Positions 41,833 to 54,000 of a stretch of 64,000 bases of DNA are shown here, in pieces (the stretch's first letter is position 1; each line of letters starts with the position of its first letter). The notes under the pieces were generated by a model, which worked only from the letters and a program-made list of their open reading frames with translations, was not told where the DNA came from and ran no database searches. The stretch lies in assembly GCF_037176765.1 (NCBI RefSeq), contig NC_090034.1, positions 94,476,500-94,540,499 of the forward strand, given 5' to 3'. A program made the position numbers and the translations under genes. The DNA is from Anolis sagrei (taxonomy: Eukaryota; Chordata; Lepidosauria; Squamata; Anolidae).

Positions 41833-42059
41833 TCAAATGAAGATTTTGACAAGGAGTAGTGCAGCAAGTATCGAGAAAAAAACTCCATATGAATCTGAAA
41901 TGTTCCTGGCTGTTTTGGAGACATGATTGCCAGGGGCCGGAGTGCAATTGAGTGACATAATTAAACTGAACCCTGTAACAGTATCTGAATGGTCAATCAA
42001 TCTGTCACACTCAGCACTGTTTGTACAGCCCTTCATGGTCAATGGAAAGTTTGTTTCTC
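41833..42059 (-). CDS. Gene C exon 5 (end of LU domain 2, tail, stop)
   Basis: Acceptor 'gtctctttacag' then GAGAAACAAAC on the minus strand. Encodes TMKGCTNSAECDRL, MSLNCTPAPG and the hydrophobic end VFFSILAALLLVKIFI, stopping at TGA 41833-41835. Confidence 0.88.
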
Positions 42060-45000
42060 CTGTAAAGAGACATATCATAGAAAAGAATAGACATATAAAT
42101 GTAATCATATTGAAAACATAAGGAGAATTGTGCTGCATTTCTGCAAATAACTCTTGCTCTGCTTTTTCTACCTAGGGGCACTATTTATTTATTTATTTAC
42201 CATATTTATACACTGCCTTTCTCACCCTGCAGGCATCTCAAAGCAGCTTTTTTTTTTTTTGGTGTCAGGAGCAACTTGAGAAACTGCAAGTCATTTCTGG
42301 TTTGAGAGAATCGGCTGTCTGCAAGGACATTGCCCAGGGGACACCTGGATGTTTTACCATCCTATGGGAGGCTTCTCTAATATCTCTGCATGAGAAGCTG
42401 GAGTGGACAGATGGAAGCTCACCCCATTTCCCAGATTTGAATTGCTGACCTTTCATTCAGGAGTCCTGATGTCACAAGGGTTTAACCCATTGTGCCACCG
42501 GGGGCTTACATGTGTAGGCAGCAATTCGATGCCATGCAAACATACATAATTAAAAAAACATATACATTAAAAATCATTCAAACATATCAAAACCTTAAAA
42601 TCACTTATTTAACATCATGTAATCCAGTATCATAATCTGCAGCCATTCCAAATTGTCATTGCAGTGTTCCATATTATCTTATTTCACTGATAGATTACTA
42701 ATCAAATGCTTGGTTCCCCATCCCTGTCTTTAGCCCTTTCCTGAAGGTCAGGAGAGAGGAGGCTGATCTAATTTCACTAGGGAGGGAGTTCCAAAGCCAA
42801 GGGGCCACTACTGAGAAGATCCTGTCTCTCGTCCCCACCAATTGCATCTGCAAAGGAAGTGGGACCAAGAGCAGGGCCTCCCCAGAAGATCATAATCTCC
42901 TAGCTGGCTCATAGAGGGATATATGTTCAGAGAGGTAAACGAAGCACTGCTCTTGTAGGATCTGACCAGGGCAGCTGATACCCAGTTGGCTTGGAAATAT
43001 TTCATTCATAGGGTTGTAATAAGTCAACGTTGACTTGATGGCAGTTAACAACAGGAATATCAGTATAAGATGCAAAGTACAAAAATGACATATAGAGGTT
43101 GAAATCCTGTTGGTTAGCTCAAATTCGAATAGATCCAATGTATTGTCGAAAGCTTTCACGGCCGGAATCACTGGGTTGTTGTAAGTTTTTCGAGTTGTAT
43201 GGCCATGTTCTAGAAGTATTCTCTCCTGATGTTTTGCCTGCATCTGTGGCAAGCATCCTCAGAGGTTGTCTTTACATCGCTGAGCCTGGAACCCCAGGTC
43301 TCGGCGGTGGTCGGGAGAGCTTTTGCACAATTAAAACTTGTGTGCCAGTTGCGCCCGTACCTTGGGAAGTCTGATCTGGCCACGCACTCTACGTGGGGTT
43401 GCCTTTGAAGACTGTTCGGAAACTTCAATTAGTCCAGTGGGTGGCAGCTAGATTACTCACCAGAGCATCATACAGGGAGCATACCACCCCTCTGTTATGT
43501 CAGCACCACTGGATGCCGATCCAATTCCAAGCACAATTCAAAGTGCTTCTCGGTGGTGGCCCCTCACCTGTGGAACTCACTCCCCGGGGAAATTAGGTCA
43601 TCGACATCCCTCCTCTCCTTTAGAAGGAAATTAAAAACATGGATTTGGGACCAGGCTTTCGGGTAATCTGGCGGATAGATAAGGGACAAGCGATGACTAG
43701 AATTGATGGATTGGACAATGTGGAATTTGAATTTATGGACTCTGAGCTGGTAAACGTTGAGCACTAGATTGTTTTTAGGGATTGTGATGTATAATTGATT
43801 TAATTGTTTTAATTACTATTTATATGTTTTTATTTTTTACCTTGTTGTGCCGGCATCGATTTGTGCCTTTTTGTAAGCCGCCCTGAGTCCCCTCTCGGGG
43901 GTTGAGAAGGGCGGGGTAAAAGTGCGAGAAATAAATAAATAAATAAATAAATAAATAGAACATGGCCATACAACTTGAAAAACCTACAACAACCTAGAAT
44001 AGATCCATTGAATCAATTGCTGAACAGTGAGTCAGCACACAAGTAAATCCAGATAATTCAGTCGATTTATTCTAGTAGGGACTAACAATTGGATTTAGGC
44101 CACTGCTCAATAATAGTGCTTGCACCTTTTTGTTGAAACTTAACGATTGTTATAGCCTTTTTTTCACTCAATTGCAGCCAGCACATGGTTTTGCAAGAAT
44201 TTTACATAAACTTGGGTGAACTGCCTGGTAGTCGACAGATTCTGATCATGCATGCCAGAATCTTATTGCATGAAGTTTGTATTATAAAGGACTTAATTCA
44301 ACCTACCATCATTCCCAGTTGTGAACCTTAAAGGGTTATATTTCCCCTTTTCAGTTCTCCACCCCTTCAGTTTAGCTTTTGAAGTGTCAACATCACAGAT
44401 GGAACTATAGCCACATAGGTAGGTTGGATGTCAGATAATTTTGATTCTATAGATGTCCATGAGTTTAGTTACCATGGGTGCTTGTCCCAGACACAGTAAA
44501 GCATTTATTTTGCTCTCCGGTACAATGGACCTGTTCCTCCACTCTGCATTCAAATCTGTTCCACTGCAAACAGCCTGGGCATACCAGCCCATTGGGGGTT
44601 TTATCCATGGGTGTCACTATGTAGATTTGAGATAGAAGAAGAAGTGTATTGCCAAGAACATTAAAAAAAATCAAATATTTCTCATGTTGGTCTTGTTTGA
44701 ACAGGTGGCCACTTCGTGCAATGGTGAGAAGGAGAAGTGGGTTACTCCAACTTCTATGGGACAGTGAAACTGCCTTAAAATTTATTAGAACTGTCCAGGG
44801 GCTCTTCTTAGCACTCAAATCGAGAGTTCTTAACTCTAACCTTACAATATTCACTCCCCAGTATTCCCGTGATCCCAAGCCCTGGTTTTCTTCCCACTTG
44901 CCTACTGGCCAAAACGCTATTGCATAACATAGGAGATAAACACATCTCGCTGCTATCTCGTACCATTCCAGAGATGTGGAATAGGGGTAACTTACAGTTA

Positions 45001-48000
45001 TGGTGATGAGTGGATTTTCACTATTGCAATGTTGTCACCAGAGGCGGCCCTAGGTAATTTTCAACGGTAAGCAAACAGTATTTGGCGCCCCCCCCCCCAA
45101 CCAATCATTGATATATATTTTCTGTTCGTCGTGGGAGTTCTGTGTGCCATATTTGGTTCAATTCCATCATTGGTGGAGTTCAGAATGCTCTTTGATTGTA
45201 GGTGAACTATACATCCCAGTAACTATACTTGCCGCACTTGCTCCCTTGCCTGGCCCACTTTGGGTCCAGAGGCGTGCCTGAAGACCCCGGCGTGTGCACC
45301 AAAAGTCACCTCTTCTCCTGACTTTCTCCTCAGCCATTGGGACCAAGAGAGAGAGAGAGAGAGAGAGGTGGAGATGCCCACCTTTCCTGAAGGTAAGCGC
45401 AAAAACGAAGGAGGAAGCAGAGGTGGGAGATACCTCCAGTCGGAGGGGCTCTCTCTCTCTCTTGGTCCCAATGGCTGAAAAGAAAGTCAGGAGAAGAGGC
45501 GACTTTTGGTGTGCACGCTGGGATCTTCAGACACGCCTCTGGACCTGAAGCGGGCCAGGCGCGGTGGCTCCACCCCTTGGCCCACCCGTGGATTGGGGAG
45601 AGGAGAGGAGGCAGGTGGAGCGCCGGGGGATCGGGAAAGGGAGCCGGTCATGGGGAAGGTATCGACCACAGAGAACAATTGAGCGCCGGCTCTGCTCGTG
45701 CACCCGGTGGCCGTGTGGAGCAGGAACGAGAGGGGCTAGGTGAGGCTCAAGGGCTCAGCCCCTTTGGGAAGAGGATCGCCCGGCAGTGAGGCAAGAAAGC
45801 CAAGGCTCCCCCCAGACTACTAGGGCTGTTGTGAGCTGAGGGGGCGCTCCTCAAGTGGCGGTTGAGGGGCATTTACAGAGGCGCCTCTGCGCCCCTGGCA
45901 AAAAAAGTGTTCTGCGACCGCTTACTTCGCGTAATGGACGAGCCGCCCCTGGTTGTCACTGTGAGTGAGGTAACTCCATGCTCCTATTACACTGCAGTGC
46001 TTTCCATCCTTGCTTTTTATTGGGTACTAGCTGTACCCGCCACGTGTTACTGTGGTCAACCTTCCCTCCCTTTTTCTCTGCTTTCTTTCTCTCCTTCCTT
46101 GCCTCCCTCTTTCCGTCCTTCCTCCCTTTTTTCTTTCTTTCTCTCAATTTTTCCTTCTCTTCTTCTTCCCTTCCACCCCCCCCACCTTTTCTTTCCCTTC
46201 CTTTTTCTGTCCTTTCTTCCTTCTCTACCTATTCTTGGACTGCAGTTCTCCTGATCAATCCACCTACCTACATGCTTATCTCTATTTACTCTATCTATCT
46301 GGAGGATTGCTGATAGTTGCAGTCTGGGAATAGGAAATTGGAGATATACAGGGATTGGGATGTTCTCAAAGAAATCCAAGGAGAAGAAAGCTTGCAGCTT
46401 GGAAGCAGTGCATTTGGATCATCCTCTTCTCCAAAAGGGCCCTGTCTAGTGGATGCTGGGAGCTGCAATCCGGAAGATTGACAATTGGGAAATAGAGGGA
46501 TATGCTATTGTGTGTTTTGTTTGCCAGGGGTAGTCATGCGCTATAGCATCTTTTTTTTTTTTTTGCTTTCTAAGTCCCTTCCACTGTGTTTCTCAGTGCT
46601 TTTATGAGTGATGGTTACTTATTGGCCTGATAGGTGTGGTTGTTGTTGTTCATTCCTTCAGTCATTTCCAACTCTACATGACCTCATGGACCAGCCCATG
46701 CCAGAGCTCCCTGTCGGCTGTCACCACCCTCAGCTCCTTCAAGGTCAATCCAGTCACTTCAAGGATGCCATCCATCCATCTTGACCTTGGTCGGCCACTC
46801 TTCCGTTTTCCTTCCTTTTTCCCGAGCATCATTGTCTTCTCCAAGCTTTTCTTTCTTTGCATGATGTGGCCAAAGTACTTCATCTTTGCCTTTACTATCT
46901 TGCCCTCCAATGAGCCGTCAGGCTTTATTTCCCGAAGTATGGACTGGTTGGATCTTCTGTGGTCCAAGGCACTCTCAGAACTTTCCTCCAACACCACAGT
47001 TCAAAAGCACCTATCTTCCTTCACTCAGCCTTCCCTATGGTCCAGCTCTCACATCTGTAGGTGACTATGGGGAATACCATTGCTGTAACTATGTGGATCT
47101 ACGTTGCCAGTGTGATGTCTCTACTCTTCAATATTTTATCGAGATTGGACATTTCTTTCCTCCCAAGAAGTAAGCGTCTCCTGATTTCCTGGCTGCAGTA
47201 ATCTTTGCACCTAGAAATACAAAGTCTGTCACTGCCTCCACGTTTTCTCCCTCTATTTCCCAGTTGTCAATCATTCTTGTTGCCATAATCTTGGGGGTTT
47301 TTTTTGTTTAGCTGCAACCCAGCTTTTGCGTTTTCTTCTTTCACCTTGATTAGAAGGCTCTTCAGCTCCTCCTCACTTCCAGCCATCAAAGTGATGTCAT
47401 CTGCATATCTAAGGCTGTTAATGTTTCTTCCAGCAATTTTTACCCCAGCCTTGCATTCATCAAGCCCCGCACATCACATGATGTGTTCTGCATACAAGTT
47501 GTATAAGTTGGGTGAGCGTATACAACCCTGCCATACGCCTTTCCCAATCTAGAACCGGTCTGTTGTTCCATGGTCAGTTCTTACTATTGCTACTTGGTCC
47601 TTATACAGATTTCTCAGGAGACAGACAAGGTGATTTGGTATGCCTATTCCACCAAGAACTTGCCACAATTTATTATGATCCACACAGTCAAAGGTTTTAG
47701 AATAGTCAGTAAAACAGAAATAGATGTTTTTCTGAAACTCCCTGCCTTTCTCCATTATCCAGCGGATATTGGCAATTTGGTCTCTCGTTCCTCTGTCTTT
47801 TCGAAACTCAGCTTGTACATCTGGCAACTCTCGCTCCATGTCTTACTGGAGTCTTCCTTGCAGGATCTTGAGCATTACCTTACTGGCATGAGAAATAAGG
47901 GCCACTGTGCAGGAGTTTGAGCAGTCTTTGGCATTTCCCTTTTTTGGTATGGGGATATAAATTGATTTTTTTCAGTCTGATGGCCATTCTTGTGTTTTCC

Positions 48001-51000
48001 ATAGTTGCTGGCATATGGCATGTAACATCTTGACAGAATCACCTTTCAAGATTTTAAACAGTTTAGCTGGGATCCTGTGGTCTCCTGTTGCCTTGTTGTT
48101 AGCAATGCTTCTTAAGGCCCATTCAACCTCACTCCTCAGGATGTCTGGTTCTAATTCACTCACTGCACCGTCAAAACTATCCTCAATATTATTATCCTTC
48201 CTATACAGATCTTCTGTATAGTCTTGCCACTGATAGGTGTATTGTGTCCAAATTTGGTGTCAATTCATCCAGTGGTTTTGGAGTTATGTTAATCCCACAA
48301 ACGAACATTACATTTTTATTTATATAAATATAAAAGAAAACTAGGCCCCTTTCTACACTGCCATATAAAATCCAGATTATCTGTTTTGGACTAGATTATA
48401 TGGCAGTGTAGACTAATATAATCCAGTTTAAAGCAGATAATCTGGATTTTATATGGTAGATAATCTGGATTTTACAGAGATTTACAGAGATTGCACATGT
48501 GTATGCTGCCACTTGAATTCAGTAAAAGGCAAAGTAGGAAATAAATGCAGCTATACTGATGTCTACACTTTTTGGTCAAAAAAAATGACCGCAAATCTTG
48601 GGTCAATTTATCCGCTGCTCAATGTCATTGTCACACCTTAAATCTCACCAAAAAAGGAACCATCCCATTCTCTAAGTATAGTGGCAAAAGGAAGGGCTTA
48701 CTCTGTTCTGTGACAATAAAAGAAGTATTGAACCTCTCTACTTTTAAAATTCCTGTGCAAGAAAATGGTAGCGGAAGCAGAAGCTCTTTGGTGCTTCCCC
48801 TCATAGAGGTGCTTCTTTTAGAGCAGAGGTGCTTCTTTTAGGTTCTTTGGGGTGTGCTAAGTTCTCACCTTTTACTTTACTCAGAGATGTTGATGAAAAA
48901 AGAAACTATACTCTTCTCTGAGTAGAGTGGTAAAAGGTCTTTTTGGATGCTCAAGTTAGAAAATAGTGGTTGCGGCCCCAGAAAATGCCTCGACTTATAC
49001 ATGAGGTTGAGTCATGTATAAATATAATTACCACAAGTAATTAGAAGTATAATTACCACAAGTATATGTGGTAATTAAGAAATAAGTGAAGGAAAGGGTA
49101 ACAAACAGTGACATACAAGTGGGCGTGAACCTTTTGCATTCATTTTCCATACAGCAAGAAACTTGGTTCGAGGCTATTCCTGCTTGGCCCATATTGATAA
49201 CCGTTTTGCTGTCACAGAGATGAGATTTCATGCACATCTTCATGATTCCCTTCACTGGAACTCCTGTAGGCATCAGAAAAGCAACACATTATGTGAAAGA
49301 AAGTGATAGTACTAGCTATTATTCATGGCATCTTAAAGACACATCATATGGATGTCTGTGGAGTTGGATTGTCAGGTCATAAAACCCAGCTTCATCTATA
49401 TACTCACTCTGGTGACAGTTGCTGTCTGTTCCTGTTGATGGAACATTTGACCTGCTCCTGAACTATTCAAGTGAATATATGGCTTGTCATGACTAAGGGT
49501 GCTTCCAGACAGCACCAAAATCTGTACCAAAGCGGGTTTAAGAAATCCCGCTTTGGTGTGAATTCTCATCCCCACTCCCCCCCCCCCCCCAAATGTAGGC
49601 TTTCCCAGGAAGGTGGCTACATGCTATTCCAATTACAATCAGGATGGCATGTAGCCACCCCAACCTCCCCTTGCAACATTACCCCTAAAAATAAAATAAA
49701 ACTTACCTGGCTACCATAATGTTCCTCCTCGTGCCCTCCTCATGCCCAGCAAGGTAAATTTTATTTTATTTTTAGGGATAATTTTGGGGCTTGGGGAGAA
49801 AGGTGGGTGCCAACTTGCACCTTTGGGCTCCAGGAGATGGCAATGGGGTGTGAGATGGCAATGGGGACACCACCAGGAGGAGTTGTTTGGATGCCTCCAG
49901 TAAAACTGCACCAGGTCCCGATTTTGGGGCCAGTCTGGATGGGGTCTGGCATGTCAGTGAGGCAATGATTCCATTCCAGGTTTGAATCCAAACGTTAAAG
50001 GATTTATCCAAGGTGTTGAATATATTTTGGCTCTTTCTCAAAGAAGATGTACTATCCCTTTGCAGTGTAAACAACTATCAGGTGATTTGACACTTTAACT
50101 ACCTTGAGTCAATGTTATGGAATCTGTGGAGTTGTAGTTTGATGAGGCACTGCTATTCTTTGGCACAGAAAGCTAAAGCTCTTGTAAAACTACAACTTCC
50201 AAGATTTCATAGTATTGAGTCATAGCAGTTAAAGTGGTGTCAAGCTGCATTCTATATGCTAGTGTTAAGGATTCTGTTTTACACCAATGCAAAGGAACAG
50301 ATCTGAAAATCTCTCAGGACCATTTCCCTTGTATTTCTCAGGATACCAGTAAGATCATCTCATCCAGATTGTGCATAGGACTTTGGAGCTGATTGGCTGC
50401 AGTTAATAAGTGACCATTTGGATCAGAGTACAGGGCTAGATTCAGTGCCATCCAGCTGCTGTTGTGGAGTGAAAATGTCGGGGGACAAGATTCCCAATAA
50501 TTCCTAGCACAAAATCTGAGGAAAGGATTCTGGATGTCAATCCAGGTGAAGGCATAGCTTGGCAACAATCAATCTAAGACCTTAATGTACCTCATAAGCA
50601 GGTCAGTCCTGACTGATGGCAGTGAGCACTTACCTAAGTCAGCCTCTGTCAAAAGAGTGCCACATCTGTCAAAAGCGGGAGGACAAGTTTCCATGCGTCC
50701 CACACAACTGTGGGACGCATGAGCCTGACAAATCTCACACTCCAGGGAAGCCCCTAAAAACAGAAGAGAGAAATCAAGATGGAGCAGATTCATGCCCTTT
50801 ATTTTTTTTTCTTTACTTCATTTAGTTATTTGAAAGAGTTATACACAAGATTCTGTGCAGGGTTTCATATCAAGGTGGTTGAGAGAAACTGAAAAGGAAG
50901 ATCTTATATAATAAACAACATACGGTAATTTAAACAGTTAAGTGCAATTTAATATTCATAAGTTTAAGTCTTTTGAAAAAGTGCTGGAAATGTTCCCTCA

Positions 51001-54000
51001 GAGAACTAGGATAGGAAAATTGGAGTTGGCTACTCTCCGTGTTTTTTCTCATGTTAGTGCTATGGGCTTTCAGGTTGAGTCTGAGCTATGGTGATCCTAT
51101 TGAGACAAGTTCTAGCAGTCTGACCGAGAGACCTTCCTCCTCTTCTGTAACTAAAGAGGAGCCTTCCTCTTCACTATCATACATGAGGTTTTTCTGGCAA
51201 TTTTTTGGCAAGATTTATTCAGAGAAGGTTGACCATTGCTTTCCTCTCAGTCTGAGAGAGTGACTTGCCCAGTAGTTTTCTCTAGCAGGTTTCCTGAATA
51301 CTTAGGGTACACTCACCCTGTAGATTCTGATTTGACCTTTTGTTACACTCCAGGCCTAGAGCCACCCATGATCACAGCACCATACAAGAGACCAGAGTAT
51401 AAGCAAACAGCTTATTGTAAGAAACACATAAAATATATTATTAAAAGCAGGAAATAATAAAGGAGAGAGATAATCCAAAAAAGGTTTAGCAACAGGTGAT
51501 AGCCACACAGGAATCCAAATATCTCATAAAAATCCAAGGGTAACACAGTCCAGGAATAGCCAAAACTCACAAGTACATCAGAAATCCATAAACAAAAGGT
51601 ATGCTTAGAAAACTTGAGCAAGTATCATAAAACAAGAATATAGAAAACTTCCAGGATACTTGAATCCAAAACCAAGACTTGACACAAGAACTCAGGCCTA
51701 GCTTCTCCCTCGAAAGTCAATGTTGCCTGAACTCACTATAAGGTAAACAACTGGCTGTGTTAATAAGCATTCATGAAATCATGTTCTTTCCCAAGAATTT
51801 TCTCTACCTTTTTCCGCATACTTTCTTGGACCTACGGACCCAATTATCTGCTCTGCACTGTAAACTAAGACTTTTGTTTATCTCTGTAACACTAGATGCT
51901 TTCCCTTGAGAGTTTTCCATTTCACTTAATTCTTCTTTGCTCCATCCCTTATGTGATGATGTTGTTTCTGGTTCCTGTGATTGACCTTGGAGCTTGGCAC
52001 AGTCTGAGCCAGTTTCATTTCCTTGGCCTGAATCTTCAACACTTTGAACCTGGCCTGAATCTGTATCACTTTGAACCCCAGGAAAACCCACAATCCCTTC
52101 TGAATAATCAGTGAATCCATCATCAGCCCCCGGCTGAGGTTGAGCTACAACACCTTTGCTGACTGCAGCCCAGATCCTCAAATACAGAGTATATAGCTCA
52201 AGGAGGAAGACATATAGATCTAAGGAAATGAAGGTCTGTGACATATAATAGTAATGCAAAGCATGTTTGCACGCTGATAGTCATTGGAAGTTAAGAGCCC
52301 TATAGCACCAACAATCATTGATTGTGGGCATATGTGGTGGTCTTGCAAGAAGGCAAACAAAATGTGGATTGAGAGCCATAAAACTATAGAAAAAGTATTA
52401 AAACTAAATATACCCACAAATTCAGAAACATTCTTAGTAGGAATAACAGATAGATTGCTTTTGAAGTGATGTGACAGACTTTTCATTCTAATGACAACTG
52501 CAGCAAGTTTTGCATATGCGTGGGTGGAAACTAGAAGAAATACCAAAAATGGAGGAATGGATGGCAAAAGTAGCTGAAATAGCAGTAATAGAAATTTTGA
52601 CAAGATATCTTCAGATAAAAGACCCTTCAATATTCAAGAAAGATTGGGAACCCTTCAAACATGGAAGAAAAAAATCAACATTGGGATGTCATGTTAAAAT
52701 TTTGATCTGTTACATATTTTATTCAATGAACTAGATAATACGGATACAACAAAATTCTTAAGTATATGAAAGAAGGATATGTGAAATGATTTGACCTCTG
52801 AGAGTTTTGAGAATTAGAAGAATTTGATTAACTAAAGATAAATATGATATAATCTTATATAGAGATGAAGAATTGTATTATTTATTTATTTCATGTCAAA
52901 AGCATTGCATAAAATAGTTTATCTAAAACTGATAAAATAGTTTATCTAAAATTGATAACATAAAGGAATCATAAGCTGCGAGATAGTTTTAGACCAAAAA
53001 CGGGCAACAGCGACTACATTGTCTGTAGCTTTAAACAATTCTTCCTCTGTGTATGAGGCAGGGCATTGTGGGCAGGCATACAGATGCGGAGTTGTTTGTT
53101 CTGCTCCACAGTTGCACAAGGTGGAGGATTCTTTTAGGTAGTGCCATTTTGCCAGGTTATCTTTTGATCTGCCCACTTCGCTTCTGAGTCTGTTCAGGGA
53201 CTTCCAAGTTGCCCATTCTTGGTTTGCTCCTGGAGGAAGACCCTCGTGGAGGACCACCCAATTGGGATTTCCTGGTTTATCTGCCCAGAGGGATGTTCTT
53301 GTTGTTGCTAGAGGAACGTTAAAAAGAGTGGTGGTTTTCATGAAGCGTTTCCTTGATTTGAATCTGCTGGGAGGAGGCTGATAGCCATGCAGTGAGTGGC
53401 TTTCATAGTGTTCAACCTTTTCTCTCTCACAATTGGCAGCAACTTCCCATCGCACATCGGGGGGGGGGGGGGGGGGGGGAGGGGCAATAACAGCTAGCTT
53501 ATAGAGTCTATCATCAGATGTAGGTTTAAGACATCATGTCATTGTTCTACATGTCTCATTTAGTACTATATTTACCTGCTTTGAGTGGGCGGATTTATGC
53601 CAGACGGGGCATGCATACTCAGCAGTTGAGTAAGACAAGGCCAGGGCTAATGTTCTTATTAATTTTGGGTCTGCACCCCATGCACTAATAGTAAGTTTCC
53701 ACAGGATGTTTTTGCATGCAGCTACCTTGTGCTTAGTGTTCACATGGTGTTTCCTAAATGTTAGCGTTCAGTCTAAGGTGACCGAACGTTTTACAACATT
53801 ATGTTACTATTGCTTTACAATATGATTTTACTATGTGTATTTATAAGTACTGAAAAGGAGGCTGTAAGCCACTTTTTTATTTCTATGCATTTTCTCATAT
53901 TTTACTTGTATTCTTTCTGTTTTTCTTTCCTCTTTCATTCATTTCATTTTTATAGTTTCTCAAAATATTTTAAACACTCAATGTATTTGGAAAGTTCTCA

